Positions 46,672 through 56,365 of a stretch of 64,000 nt of DNA are shown here, one piece after another. The stretch covers positions 19,938 to 83,937 of the forward strand of contig JAJFHE010000052.1 of the NCBI GenBank assembly GCA_021775755.1, read 5' to 3'. Both the position numbers and the translations under genes were made by a program. The notes under the pieces are model-generated. The model searched no databases and was not told where the DNA came from. It saw nothing but the letters and a program-made list of their open reading frames with translations. Each line of letters starts with the position of its first letter. The first letter of the stretch is position 1. The stretch is from Hyphomicrobiales bacterium (GTDB taxonomy: Bacteria > Pseudomonadota > Alphaproteobacteria > Rhizobiales > JAJFHB01).

Positions 46672-47391
46672 TTACACAAGCAGCTCGCCTGAAAGATAGG
46701 CGCGCGCTTCGGCACTTTGTGGGGTATCCAGGAACGCGTCAGCTGGCCCCTTTTCGATAAGCCGCCCTTTGTGGATAAAGACCACCTCGCTTGCCAGGCG
46801 GCGCACCTGATCGGTGCGGTGCGAGGTCATGATGATTTTGGTGCCCGCTCCATGCACCGCGCGCACCAGATCTTCCACATCGCGGGTTCCCGCCGGGTCG
46901 AGATTGGCGGTCGGCTCGTCGAGGAACAATACCTCCGGCTCCATTGCCCAGGCGCGCGCGATGGCAAGTTTCTGCTGTTCGCCTCCGGACAGAACCCGTG
47001 CCGGCGACATTGCGATGTCGCCAAGCCCTGTGCGCTCCAGCGCTTCACGTGCCCGCACCTTACGTTCGTTCGCGTCAACACCGCGCAGCTTCAGGGGATA
47101 TTCGACATTGGCCAGCACGGAGCGGCGCAGCACAACGGGTTTTTGAAACACCCTGGTCTGGCGTTCGCCGGGCCAGACGCCGGGTGAGCCCTGCCACGTG
47201 ATGCTGCCCTTTGTAGGCTTGATGAGGCCGTGGCACAGCCGCATGAGAAGGCTTTTGCCGGCACCGTTCGGGCCCATCACGACGGTCAGCGGGCCCGCAT
47301 CGAGCGTCAGGGTGATCTTGTCGATCAGCCTGCGCCCGTCGATTTTCAGGGTTACGCCTTCGAGTGCCAAGGGCAGTATCCGGCCGCTCAT
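46672..47391 (-). CDS. tupC: Tungstate-type ABC transporter ATPase
   Basis: The 239-aa ATPase has Walker A GPNGAGKSLL, signature LSGGEQQKLAIARA, Walker B VLFLDEPTANLDP and switch His in MTSHRTD. Coupling by a 4-bp overlap to a TupB-like permease assigns it to tungstate/molybdate-class uptake. No binding protein gene is next to it. moaE upstream supports a link to pterin-metal cofactors. Confidence 0.8.
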   Translation of the reverse strand: MSGRILPLALEGVTLKIDGRRLIDKITLTLDAGPLTVVMGPNGAGKSLLMRLCHGLIKPTKGSITWQGSPGVWPGERQTRVFQKPVVLRRSVLANVEYPLKLRGVDANERKVRAREALERTGLGDIAMSPARVLSGGEQQKLAIARAWAMEPEVLFLDEPTANLDPAGTRDVEDLVRAVHGAGTKIIMTSHRTDQVRRLASEVVFIHKGRLIEKGPADAFLDTPQSAEARAYLSGELLV

Positions 47392-48089
47392 GGCGTCACC
47401 GTGCGGCGTGGATGCAGAAGAAACAGGGCGCCGTTCACGATCAGCGCGAGGCAGACGAGGATCGCACCGAGGCCAATGGCGAGCGACAGGTTGCCCTTGC
47501 TCGTCTCAAGCGCGATGGCGGTCGTCATAACGCGCGTTGCGTGATCGATATTGCCGCCGACGATCATCACCGCGCCGACCTCGGCAATGGCGCGGCCGAA
47601 CCCGGCAAGAACCGCCGTCATCAACTGATAGCGCGCATCCCAGATCAGCGTCGCAATGCTTTGCGAATGCCGCGCGCCGAGCGATATCAGCTGCTCGCGG
47701 TACTCAAGCCAAAGGTCAGACAACACCTGTCGGCTGACCGCGGCGATGATCGGCAGAACCAAAAGCGTCTGCGCGATGACCATGGCGGTCGGCGTGAACA
47801 GCAGGCCGAGCACTCCGAACGGCCCGACCCGCGACAGCGCCATATAGACGATCAGTCCAACCACCACCGGCGGCAGTCCCATGAGCGAGTTCAATGCGAC
47901 GACAACGGCAGTGCGCCCCGGAAACCGGGTAATCGCCAGAACCGCCCCGAGAGGCAGGCCGATGCAGGCCGCAATTGTAACGGCTAGCAGGCTGACTCGT
48001 ATCGTCAGCCAGATAATTTCGACGAGATCGGGATCGAGCGTGACAATAAGCCTGAAAGCGTCGAGGAGCCCCGAGGAAAAATCATTCAT
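47388..48089 (-). CDS. tupB: Tungstate-type ABC transporter permease
   Basis: The 233-aa permease has about five to six membrane helices. The region SLLAVTIAACIGLPLGAVLA starts the permease domain. The conserved cytoplasmic loop LISLGARHSQSIATLIWDARY and RAIAEVGAVMIVGGNID are typical of TupB. Start overlaps no upstream gene; moaE ends 61 bp before it. The substrate class is inferred from homology. Confidence 0.85.
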   Translation of the reverse strand: MNDFSSGLLDAFRLIVTLDPDLVEIIWLTIRVSLLAVTIAACIGLPLGAVLAITRFPGRTAVVVALNSLMGLPPVVVGLIVYMALSRVGPFGVLGLLFTPTAMVIAQTLLVLPIIAAVSRQVLSDLWLEYREQLISLGARHSQSIATLIWDARYQLMTAVLAGFGRAIAEVGAVMIVGGNIDHATRVMTTAIALETSKGNLSLAIGLGAILVCLALIVNGALFLLHPRRTVTP

Positions 48090-48149
48090 CGCCGCAGAAC
48101 CCGAACCGGCGCAGCAACGAGCCGTGTGTGTCGGTATGGGCGCAGCATC

Positions 48150-48599
48150 TTACCTGTTCCACTTTTCCGCCGCGCGGTCATCGCTGCCGCGCGCCTCGAC
48201 CCACTGTCCTCCCTCGCCACCGTCTTCCAGCTTCCAGAACGGCGCCTTGGTCTTCAGCCAGTCGATAAGAAACTGACACGCGTCAAACGCCGCCTGGCGG
48301 TGCGCCGACGCGGTGATGACGAGCACGATGCCTTCGCCGGGCTCCATGCGTCCATACCGGTGCACGACGAGCGAGGCCTGTAGTGACCAGCGTTCATTGG
48401 CCTCACGGTCGATTTCTTCGAGCGCTTTTTCGGTCATACCCGGATAGTGCTCAAGCGTCATGGCGGAGATCGAACCATCGCCCGTCATTTCGCGAACCGT
48501 GCCGATGAAGCAAACGGTGCCGCCCACCTCGGCATTGCCGCCCACGAGCTCTTCAAGCTCTGCCGCCAGATCGAACGGTTGTTCCTGTATGCGGATCAT
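48150..48599 (-). CDS. moaE: Molybdopterin synthase catalytic subunit
   Basis: From the ATG at 48599 the protein is 149 aa. It contains GGTVCFIGTVREMTGDGSI, MTLEHYPGMTEKALEEI, HRYGRMEPGEGIVLVITASAHRQAAFDAC and KTKAPFWKLE with the catalytic lysines. It transfers sulfur from MoaD to precursor Z to give molybdopterin. The MoaD gene usually just upstream is absent here; only an intergenic gap to a secreted-protein gene is found. Confidence 0.92.
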   Translation of the reverse strand: MIRIQEQPFDLAAELEELVGGNAEVGGTVCFIGTVREMTGDGSISAMTLEHYPGMTEKALEEIDREANERWSLQASLVVHRYGRMEPGEGIVLVITASAHRQAAFDACQFLIDWLKTKAPFWKLEDGGEGGQWVEARGSDDRAAEKWNR

Positions 48600-48696
48600 T
48601 CTGCGCGGCTTTCCATCTCGCATGCCGGGGCTTCACTATAACAGCGCCCTGAGGAAAACGCAGTGCCGGCAGGGCGGCCGGAAATGCGGCAGTGAC

Positions 48697-50001
48697 TCAA
48701 GGCGTACACAAGCAGGTTTCATCGTGCGCGGTGCGGATTGATGAAACCGTGCCGTAAAACCCGGTCGCGATGGACTGGTGGTTAGCGTGAACGCCCTGGA
48801 CATACGCGAACGCCTCAACCGCTGAGAGCGCGAGGGTTAGCGTGTCGCGTGCCTCATTCAGCGCGTCGCCGCGTTTGATGTTGAGGCCTCGCAATGTCGA
48901 AGCAAATTCCCTGAGCGCCAGGACATTGTCGAGCAACAGCTTGCGCGTGCCGTCGGCGTCGAGAACATTTCGCCACAGATCCCGGGCTTGCGCCAGAACG
49001 CCGCCGAGGGCTTCGGCGCGCTCCGTACCGCGCGCATCGAGCGTGCCGCTCTGCGATATGTCAGAAAGCGCGTTACCGGCGGCAAGAAGTTTCCAGTCCG
49101 CCATCTGGCCGGCCTGCTCATAAAGCGCCGTCATGGTCTTGATGCGGTCCGCAAACGTCCCGAACTGGCTTTCGAAAAAGTCCATATACTGCTGCGAGCC
49201 CGTACAGATTGCCGGCGTTTCGCGCTGGCGCGTGTAAAGTCTGAGGTCCGTTGTCAGCCGGCCCATCGTGCGTTCCTTGAGGGCCTGCCTGAGGCGCCGG
49301 TCAACACCGCGGGCGCGCACGATGCGCGTCGCCTGCTTGATGACATGAGCAAACAGCTCGTCGCCGCGCACCCGGCCGGGCCGGAACACCCAGTTGCCGT
49401 TGAGGCGCCGCCACGCGGTCTGTGCACCGGCCACCGCCTCTTTCAGCACCGACAGACCGTCCTCGGAGATGGTTTGCAGCGCCGCGTGATATCGCCCGCC
49501 ACAATTGCGCATTGTCCAGCTATCGCTTGCCTCGGCGCGGGCGGCGCCGTCACGCGTTTCGGCGCTGACCGTCAATCGCCCCGACACCATTTCATCGCTT
49601 GCGCTGAGGCCGACGGGATTGAAGTTGACGTCGAGCGGCACCTGCAGCGACGCGCCGGCGTCAAGCCGTCTCACCCGGCCTTCCCATGCGTCACCGCGCG
49701 AGCGCCATCTGATGCCGTCGCCCTGCGGGGAACCGACGTCGCCACCCATCGCCTCAACCGTGATGGTGATACGCCCGAGTTGTTCCGCGCCGGCATTGGT
49801 AACGATTGCCTCAACGCGCCGCTGATCACCTGGAAGAACGCCCGCACCGCCAATCACGCCGCGCAGCTCAACTTCAAGATCGCTCGCCGCGGCCTGGGTG
49901 CACACCGCGCAAACCAGCACGAGCCACACCACCACCGCATGCCGCAAAGATGAGCACGAAGAACGAGGGGTCTTGAGATGCGAAAAGAGGCGGGAGGGCA
50001 C
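48697..50001 (-). CDS. Secreted protein of unknown function
   Basis: A GTG at 50001 gives a signal peptide with hydrophobic core AVVVWLVLVCAVCTQAAASD and a 434-aa protein in all. The mature N-terminal third is a beta-sandwich-like domain (DQRRVEAIVTNAGAEQLGRITITVEAMGGDVG), the rest mostly helical with few cysteines (NCGG, ICTGS, CLC). No enzyme motif seen. It stands alone between moaE and the DUF6460 gene. A longer TTG-start frame is possible but weaker. Confidence 0.6.
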   Translation of the reverse strand: MPSRLFSHLKTPRSSCSSLRHAVVVWLVLVCAVCTQAAASDLEVELRGVIGGAGVLPGDQRRVEAIVTNAGAEQLGRITITVEAMGGDVGSPQGDGIRWRSRGDAWEGRVRRLDAGASLQVPLDVNFNPVGLSASDEMVSGRLTVSAETRDGAARAEASDSWTMRNCGGRYHAALQTISEDGLSVLKEAVAGAQTAWRRLNGNWVFRPGRVRGDELFAHVIKQATRIVRARGVDRRLRQALKERTMGRLTTDLRLYTRQRETPAICTGSQQYMDFFESQFGTFADRIKTMTALYEQAGQMADWKLLAAGNALSDISQSGTLDARGTERAEALGGVLAQARDLWRNVLDADGTRKLLLDNVLALREFASTLRGLNIKRGDALNEARDTLTLALSAVEAFAYVQGVHANHQSIATGFYGTVSSIRTAHDETCLCTP

Positions 50002-50079
50002 TTGCGTATCTTTCTCGGGCGGGCAACGAACGGCCGACAGAAAACCGGCTGAATGCCGCCAAGTCAAGACATCTTGACG

Positions 50080-50325
50080 TCAGCCGCGCGGCGGACGGAA
50101 CAGGTAGATGATGATCCATACCGGCACGATGACAATCGACCCGAGCAGGAGGTGCGGAATAGCCCACTGGGCGCCTTCCGACAGCCACAGAATGATCTTC
50201 TCCGGCGTCAGGCCCATGTCCGCGAGAACTTGCTCGGCCGTAACATTGAGGCTGGACAGCACCACGCCGACGCACAGCGAGGCGAGCGCGATCTTCACGA
50301 CGGTGGCGACAATTCGGTAGAGCAT
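50080..50325 (-). CDS. DUF6460-like small inner-membrane protein
   Basis: The 81-aa protein has two membrane helices (IVATVVKIALASLCVGVVLSSL and AIPHLLLGSIVIVPVWIIIYLFR) around an amphipathic middle (VLADMGLTPEKIILWL). This length and pattern fit DUF6460, a small membrane family of Alphaproteobacteria. Between its stop and the next gene lies gtcaagacatcttgac (50063-50078), an imperfect palindrome. Confidence 0.7.
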   Translation of the reverse strand: MLYRIVATVVKIALASLCVGVVLSSLNVTAEQVLADMGLTPEKIILWLSEGAQWAIPHLLLGSIVIVPVWIIIYLFRPPRG

Positions 50326-50403
50326 GTTCTATCAGGCAAGTTCTTCCCGGAACTACACAACATTCTAGCCGATTTGCCATGGCGTTGCACGGGGCATCAC
50401 GCG

Positions 50404-51222
50404 CTAGCGGTCGCGTAAATGCTGAAACATCTCCACAGCCTGCTCCCCCCGCGCGTGCAGATCTGAAACGATGTTGGACACGTGTGCCGGCTTCGTGTGT
50501 TCAAATTTCAGGTTTGCAAGGCAGGCGTTGTCGATGTGGTTTCCCTTCCAGACAAGCTGGTTAAGCTGCAACTGCCGCTGCATGGATGCTGCCCAGTCTC
50601 CCCATTTGAACGACTGGAAACGGTATGATGTCTGGACGATACACGTGGGGATGCCGAGGGCGTCGGCGCAGATCGCGCCATGAAGGCATTCCGACACGAC
50701 AAGACCGCAACTGCTGATCTGGCGTATGACATCGGCCAGCGGCGCTGACGCATCGATTACGATTCCGAGGTCGGGGTCGATGTTCCATTTGCTGCGCTGC
50801 TCGGCCAGCGACAGGTGATGGGGAACAATCGCGTACTTGTGCTCTTGTTTCGTTGCGGCATGAGCCTGAAAAAAATCCTGCAGGGCATAGGCGCTGTCGC
50901 CGGCTGCCAGGGTCTTGTCCAACCCGAGGAATTCACAGGTGAGTGGCCCCCTTACGCAACTGAAATGAAAGCGCGCCAGACTGCGCGGCGCCGGCTGATA
51001 GCCGACACCCGCGCCATAGACAACGATATCGGACTGGTCGTCCATCTTGATGTGGGTGTTCAGCGTGCTGCCGATTGCCACAACATGCGTGCCGGTGGGA
51101 AATTCCTTGCCGATGGGAGTGTATTCTTCGATCCCGAACAGCCTCGGAACCAGAACGTCGTTCAGGTCATCGCCAAAATTACCACCATCGTACTTAAAAT
51201 AGTTGCTGTTGGATTTACTCAC
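50404..51222 (-). CDS. Polysaccharide pyruvyl transferase family protein
   Basis: From the GTG at 51222 the protein is 272 aa: YFKYDGGNFGDDLNDVLVPRLFG at the start, VVAIGSTLNTHI, VYGAGVGY, SCVRGPLTCEFLG, then CGLVVSECLHGAICADALGIP, the signature of pyruvyl transferases of surface polysaccharides. The longer frame to 51573 overlaps the neighbouring gene and an asmA relic and is rejected. No other polysaccharide gene is near, so it acts as an orphan. Confidence 0.75.
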   Translation of the reverse strand: MSKSNSNYFKYDGGNFGDDLNDVLVPRLFGIEEYTPIGKEFPTGTHVVAIGSTLNTHIKMDDQSDIVVYGAGVGYQPAPRSLARFHFSCVRGPLTCEFLGLDKTLAAGDSAYALQDFFQAHAATKQEHKYAIVPHHLSLAEQRSKWNIDPDLGIVIDASAPLADVIRQISSCGLVVSECLHGAICADALGIPTCIVQTSYRFQSFKWGDWAASMQRQLQLNQLVWKGNHIDNACLANLKFEHTKPAHVSNIVSDLHARGEQAVEMFQHLRDR

Positions 51223-51354
51223 TGAGAATACACCGGTCGACAGAAAGAGGATTGCGGCATTGCGCGGCGATCCTCTTAACACTGAGGGTCGGCGTAGAAT
51301 ACATGATTCCTGAAGAGGCCACCTCGATACACTGGCTGCGGGAGAGCCGTAGTC

Positions 51355-51420
51355 AGTTGTTGCCGATACCGGGGCCCTGCAGAAGGTTGTCAAAAACCTC
51401 CTTGCCTTCACCGATGGTGC
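51355..51420 (-). repeat. Diverged second copy of the asmA 3' end
   Basis: The minus strand encodes GEGKEVFDNLLQGPGIGNN and a stop, matching the end of the asmA gene at 56366 (GKEVFDNLLQGLGIGNN). About 48 of 53 bases agree. It sits just after the MalY-type gene. Confidence 0.75.
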
Positions 51421-51433
51421 GCTGCACGGGCGA

Positions 51434-52651
51434 TCACCTCCCGGGAATGCCGCCGGAACGGCCATCGAATTGTGCGACCGCCTTGACAAGCTGATGGAGC
51501 GCGTCTTCGAGCCTGGTGTGGGTGCAGCCAATATTGAGCCGGGCGAAGCCGGCGCCTTCTTTTCCGAACGCATGCCCGCGGGCGACCGCCCATTTGGCCT
51601 CGTCGCGGAGAAACACCGTCAGGTCATCTGGCCGAAACCCTAACTGACGAAAATCCAGCCACAGCAGAAAAGTTCCCTCAGGTTCGATTAAGTCCACACC
51701 CGGCACGGTTTTGAGAAGGTGCCTCACCAAATCGACGTTCGTCTCGAGATAGGCCAACACAGCGTTCAGCCATGGCCCGCCGTCGCTGTATGCCGCCTCC
51801 ATGGCGACATTGGCAAAGGCGTTGTTCTTGTTGACCGTCAACCGGCTGTTCTCGACTTGAAACGCCCTGCGATTGACGTCATCGGAGATGACTGTGAATG
51901 CGCAGCAGCATGAGGCGATATTAAAGGTTTTCGCCGGCGACAGGCACGTGATGCAGTTTGCGGCAAACTCCGCGCCCAGGGATGTAAACGGCACGTAGGT
52001 GTGCCCGGAGAACGCAAGGTCGCCATGCATCTCATCTGAAACAACCAACACACCGTACCGGTTGCAGATATCGCCGAGCCTTTGAAGTTCGTCCCGGCCC
52101 CAGACCCGAGCGACGGGGTTCTGATGGTTGCAAAGATAGATCATCTTCACGCGAGGATCGGACGCTTTCAGTTCCAGGTCCTCGAAATCCATTTGGTAGC
52201 GGCCCCGATTCAAGATCAAGGGGTTCGACACCATGGCGCGGTTGTTCTCGCCAAGAATGTCGAAGAAATCGAAGAACACCGGTGGCTGAACGATAACTCC
52301 ATCGCCCTCTGGCGTGAACAGCGAAGCAGCGATTGCCAGGGCGTTGAGGATGTTCGGCGCGCGGAGGACATGACTTTCGTCCACGCTCCAGCCGTGGCGT
52401 TTGCGGAGCCATTGCGTTAACGCCCGCAGGAGGCCGTCCGGCACCGTCTCGTATCCGAACACGCCATGATCGAGCCGGTTCGACATCGCCTCAAGGACTG
52501 CCGGTGGCGCCTTGAAGTCCATGTCCGCAACGCCTGCGGCAAACCGGGGCGTTTCATCCATGCCAATGACATTCGGATGAACTTTCAATGCCGGTACAAG
52601 ACGCCGGTCGATCTCTTCATCCAGCTCGACCGCTAACGGCAGGTTTTCCAT
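51434..52651 (-). CDS. MalY/PatB-type cystathionine beta-lyase aminotransferase
   Basis: From the ATG at 52651 the protein is 405 aa. Fold-type I PLP features are visible: VADMDFKAPPAVLEAM near the start, LCNHQNPVARVWGRDEL, SDEMHGDLAF with PLP-pyridine Asp, and the lysine in LSPAKTFNIA. Most members cleave cystathionine or other S-conjugates; some are aminotransferases. The NHQNP replaces the common CNPHNP. It is isolated in the segment bounded by asmA repeats. Confidence 0.85.
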   Translation of the reverse strand: MENLPLAVELDEEIDRRLVPALKVHPNVIGMDETPRFAAGVADMDFKAPPAVLEAMSNRLDHGVFGYETVPDGLLRALTQWLRKRHGWSVDESHVLRAPNILNALAIAASLFTPEGDGVIVQPPVFFDFFDILGENNRAMVSNPLILNRGRYQMDFEDLELKASDPRVKMIYLCNHQNPVARVWGRDELQRLGDICNRYGVLVVSDEMHGDLAFSGHTYVPFTSLGAEFAANCITCLSPAKTFNIASCCCAFTVISDDVNRRAFQVENSRLTVNKNNAFANVAMEAAYSDGGPWLNAVLAYLETNVDLVRHLLKTVPGVDLIEPEGTFLLWLDFRQLGFRPDDLTVFLRDEAKWAVARGHAFGKEGAGFARLNIGCTHTRLEDALHQLVKAVAQFDGRSGGIPGR

Positions 52652-53053
52652 CCGAGTGTGTCTCCCATACACCGGCGACAGGCGCACCGCATATCGCACC
52701 CATTTGAAGCAACGATTAGCACGCCGCCAACGTCGTCAACAGCTCTGCCGAAACTCTGCTCACCAGCACGGGGTAGAATCGTGCCCAGCATTCATAGAGA
52801 CTGCTCAGAAGCCATGCGCAAACAGACTTCACCGACGGTTGAATTTGCTTTCTCAGCAGAACGGTTTGTCTCAATCGCAAAACGGCAGCAGATGAACCGG
52901 CGCCGACGTTTCCTCGGATGGGTGCATTTGTAACGACGAGGTTTGAGACGTTTGGCTGGGCACGGGTCTTGGCATATCCTTTGAGAGTTGCCATCGAACC
53001 AGGGTTGCTGACCGGGGGAGACCCACAAAGAATGGCGAGAAGGGGTGTTGGCA
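52652..53053. other. Intergenic stretch without supported genes
   Basis: Between the MalY-type gene and the small secreted gene no frame has a known motif. A short plus-strand frame (ending near 52933) reads MRKQTSPTVEFAFSAERF but has no visible support. Confidence 0.4.
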
Positions 53054-53479
53054 ATGAAGTTCCGAACAAATTTGGTGCTGACCCTGTGTGGCGTCGCGCT
53101 TTCATTCTCGGGTGCGAAGTTACACGCAGAAACGTGGACAGTGGTCGGTGACCCTGCGGAGGTCCACCAACTTGTCGTCGACAGGGCGTTGGATGGAAAA
53201 TACTGGAAGTACTATTTTCGCTCTGACGGCAGAATGGCGTACGAGCAGGACGGGTTCATCTCGGTCAGGGAATGGACAATCAATGATGACGGCACGATCT
53301 GCATGAACATTTACTCCATGCCGGACAAGATCGTCGGATGTGAAACACTGTCGCGAACCGATGAAACGCCTGCACGGTACAGGCTTGAAGGACAGACCGG
53401 CCTGTCCGCTGTTGAATTTGTCGCCCCAGACCAGTCCCTCATTGACGCCGCTTTGGAAAGAGCCGGCGCGGTTGAATAG
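53054..53479 (+). CDS. Small secreted protein of unknown function
   Basis: The ATG at 53054 (preceded by GAGAAGG) gives 141 aa with a signal peptide (RTNLVLTLCGVALSFSGAKLHA, cleavage before ETW). The mature part is beta-rich (YYFRSDGRMAYEQDGFISVREWTI) with two cysteines (ICMNI, VGCET). This size and pattern recall periplasmic DUF995-like proteins, which I cannot confirm. Confidence 0.6.
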   Translation: MKFRTNLVLTLCGVALSFSGAKLHAETWTVVGDPAEVHQLVVDRALDGKYWKYYFRSDGRMAYEQDGFISVREWTINDDGTICMNIYSMPDKIVGCETLSRTDETPARYRLEGQTGLSAVEFVAPDQSLIDAALERAGAVE

Positions 53480-53852
53480 TTCGCCCTTTTGGTCTGACAA
53501 CCGTCATTCCCGACCATTGAAAGCTATTCAACCATGAGGGACCGCCCCGCTGCCACATACAGGGCTGAGATCGGGCTTAAACTCGCCCGAACGTCGGAAG
53601 CGGGGAGGTGCATGGACATTGTCGGGGCAGTTTCACCCCCGTGGCGCACACGCATGTCGCTAATGGTAGTTTTCCGGGTAAAATCGAGACGCTCAAGAGG
53701 GACGGTGTTCCACGCGGCGCGACGGATCCAACCGGTGCGCCGCAATCTGGTATGCTCGGTTTTGGGACTGCTTGTTTGATTTTTCGTTTTATTTTTTGCA
53801 TACAAACTAAAATTTGGTGAATCTTCGGATGTAGACAGTTAGGTAAACGGCG
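53480..53852. other. Intergenic stretch without supported genes
   Basis: No gene seen. It precedes the large TPR regulator gene and probably carries its promoter; the last 90 bases are T-rich. Confidence 0.4.
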
Positions 53853-55604
53853 ATGGGTCTAGTTCAGGACAGTGTGGTGACAACCGCCGAGGTTGCCGGT
53901 GCTCTAAGGCGCCTCCTGGCCAGTAAGCAGTTGGCCGGTTCACAGCGCCTGTCGCAATTTCTAAGCTACATCGTCGAAGAAACGCTTGCGGGCCGTGGAG
54001 ATCAAATCAAGGGCTACGCCATCGGCTTGGAAGTTTTTGACAGACCGGACGATTTTGATCCTGAAACTGATGCAATTGTACGGGTCCAGGCAGGCCGGTT
54101 GCGCAGCGCCATGCAAACCTACTATCTCACCGAAGGACAGGACGATCCGGTTGTGATCGATGTGCCGAAAGGCAGTTATGTTCCAGTCTTCGGTAAGCGC
54201 TCACCGCCTGCGGACATAAAGGGAGAACAGCCGCGAATCATTCAACCTCAGCCTGGGAAATGGTGGAGGAGGCCTACAAGCCTTGCCTTCGGCGTGTTGT
54301 CCGTTGCCGTTCTCGCTGCGCTCCTTGCTGCCATCCTGGATTTTCGCGATGGCGACAACCATGCGGTTGCTGTGGCGTTCGAAGATGCGAGCATTGTGCC
54401 CACCGGCCCGAAAATCGCGGTCCTGCCGTTCGAGAGTATAGGTACTTCGGATCAGGCGCTTCTCTCGACAATAGGTATCACAATTCAGCTGGTATCTGAT
54501 CTGACGAGCTTCAAGAATCTATTCGTTCTCGCACCAAACGCCACTATTGCAATAGACGGAACGTCCGATGCTCCGCTATCGGCGGTGCGGCAACTTGGTG
54601 CCGAGTATGTCGTGACTGGCAGTCTGCAAGATTATGAAGGTGGGCTGCGCGTCATCGCTCAACTGGTAGAACTGGAGAGCGATCAAATTCTTTGGTCGGA
54701 ATCTTTCGATCGCACGACCTTGTCCGTTAACTTGGTCGAGGTCCTCGACGAGATTTCTGGAAGAATCGCAAATGCCCTGGGCCAACCATATGGAGGCGTT
54801 ATTGAGCGGTTGGAATCGCAGCAGCTTTCTCGGCGACCCGAACGGTTGACGTCGTTTCTGTGCGTCCTCAGGTTCCATGAGTACACAGCGTTCAAAACGC
54901 CACAAAAGCATCTCGAAGCGCGCGATTGTCTCTTGGACGCCCTTGAGGTGGAGCCCAACTACGCCAGAGCCTGGGCTGCACTTTCGTGGATATACGGCGA
55001 TGAGGTGCGTTACGGATTCAATGCGTTACCCGGAGATGCGACCCAGCGTGCAATCGAAGCGGCGCGCACAGCGATTCGCATCGATCCAAGCGATTCATTC
55101 AACCATGGCTACGTGGCCATTGCATACCTCGACAGACGCAATGAAAAGCTGTTTCTCGAACACGCAAAGCGGGCTCTTGAACTAAATCCAAATGACGCAA
55201 GTATGCTCGCTGGTATGGGATGGGGGCTTTGTTTGACCGGTAACTGGGATGCGGGTGTTCCGCTCGTTGAGAAGGCTAGGGAACTCAACCCGACGCACTT
55301 GCCTTGGTATCGTGCGCCCTTGGCACTGAACCACTATAGACTCGGTGAATACGATGAAGCGCTCGATCACGCTACGGCCTACTACCAGCCGGATTCGTTG
55401 CTTTCCGTAATTATTCTCGTGGCGAGCCGCGCGCAAGCTGGATCTTTGGATCAGGCTGCACCCGCGTTGGACGTTCTTCGGTCAAGTTTTGCCGATGATC
55501 CAGCGGGCCCTCGCAGTCTGCTGCAACTCTGGGGTATTCCTGAGCCGCTCATTGAGCAACTGATCCAAGGGTTGCGCAAGGCCGGTTTGCAAATGGAAAC
55601 GTGA
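53853..55604 (+). CDS. Membrane-anchored regulator with TolB-like and TPR domains
   Basis: The 583-aa protein has four parts. Residues 10-115 form the alpha-helical domain seen before adenylate cyclases and TPR proteins (RLSQFLSYIVEETLAGRGDQIKGYAIG, FDPETDAIVRVQAGRLR, VIDVPKGSYVPVF). A membrane helix follows (about 145-167), then a TolB-like N-terminal domain (KIAVLPFESIG... to about 310) and TPR repeats to the end (LEVEPNYARAWAAL, IRIDPSDSFNH, LELNPNDASM). It is likely a membrane signalling or cyclase-associated protein. A separate response regulator lies convergent. Confidence 0.85.
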   Translation: MGLVQDSVVTTAEVAGALRRLLASKQLAGSQRLSQFLSYIVEETLAGRGDQIKGYAIGLEVFDRPDDFDPETDAIVRVQAGRLRSAMQTYYLTEGQDDPVVIDVPKGSYVPVFGKRSPPADIKGEQPRIIQPQPGKWWRRPTSLAFGVLSVAVLAALLAAILDFRDGDNHAVAVAFEDASIVPTGPKIAVLPFESIGTSDQALLSTIGITIQLVSDLTSFKNLFVLAPNATIAIDGTSDAPLSAVRQLGAEYVVTGSLQDYEGGLRVIAQLVELESDQILWSESFDRTTLSVNLVEVLDEISGRIANALGQPYGGVIERLESQQLSRRPERLTSFLCVLRFHEYTAFKTPQKHLEARDCLLDALEVEPNYARAWAALSWIYGDEVRYGFNALPGDATQRAIEAARTAIRIDPSDSFNHGYVAIAYLDRRNEKLFLEHAKRALELNPNDASMLAGMGWGLCLTGNWDAGVPLVEKARELNPTHLPWYRAPLALNHYRLGEYDEALDHATAYYQPDSLLSVIILVASRAQAGSLDQAAPALDVLRSSFADDPAGPRSLLQLWGIPEPLIEQLIQGLRKAGLQMET

Positions 55605-55739
55605 ACTGGTGAAATCGTTTGGGTAGCCGGCCGAGAGTTGGACGATTTTCACGCGCCAATTGGCAAATTCTGGAGCGCAACGAGCCATCCCTCAACCCAC
55701 AGGCTGACATTAAACAATCAAGATCGTGCGCTTCGGTGT

Positions 55740-56168
55740 CTACCTTTCGGGCCGAATGCCTGGTGTGTGAAGCCAGTATCGCACGATGGATTCTACCATC
55801 TGTTCCAGTTCGCCAATCGCCACCGGCTTGGTGAGGAACGAGTTCGCGTATCTCTGGTACGACTTCACTCTGCATTCCGCGCGATTGCTCGTGGTCAGCA
55901 CGATGATCGGTATTTGACACAAATCCGGATCCGATTTGATGTTCTTGATGACTTCAAAGCCGTCGACTTTCGGCATGTTCAGATCAAGCAGAACAAGGTC
56001 CGGCCGCACATGGATTTCGCAACCGGCCGGTGCGCGCAGCATCCTGATCGCAACCTCCCCATCGTTCGCGAAGTGAAGATGACAGTCCGCGCACACTTTT
56101 TCGAAGGTGCGTGTTAGAAGCCAGACATCGTTAGGGTCGTCATCCACCAATAAAATTTGAGCACCCAT
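55740..56168 (-). CDS. Single-domain response regulator (CheY-like)
   Basis: The 142-aa receiver domain has the acidic pocket (LLVDDDPND), phosphoacceptor Asp in LVLLDLNMPKVDG, Thr in VLTTS and Lys in TKPVAI. There is no output domain. The LNMPKVDGFEVI form is typical of stand-alone regulators paired with hybrid or bacteriophytochrome kinases. No kinase is nearby. Confidence 0.92.
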   Translation of the reverse strand: MGAQILLVDDDPNDVWLLTRTFEKVCADCHLHFANDGEVAIRMLRAPAGCEIHVRPDLVLLDLNMPKVDGFEVIKNIKSDPDLCQIPIIVLTTSNRAECRVKSYQRYANSFLTKPVAIGELEQMVESIVRYWLHTPGIRPER

Positions 56169-56365
56169 GTTAGCTGTGTAGCCCTCCTCAACTAACGAGC
56201 TGCTCCTGTCCCCAAGTTATCTGGTCTCTCCCGCATTGCTGCCAAGGTTGCGACGCACCAGATCACCTTCCGCCCCTACATTTAGGTCAAAGCAGTGATG
56301 CCGGTAAGTTTGTTACGGTAAATAACAGAGTGCCTAGAGTGGCCCTGTCCCGCGGAGCCGGCGGC

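Noticed and set aside
51220..51573. Longer N-terminus for the pyruvyl transferase
   Set aside because: That part overlaps the end of the MalY-type gene and the asmA relic in another frame and reads as low-complexity.
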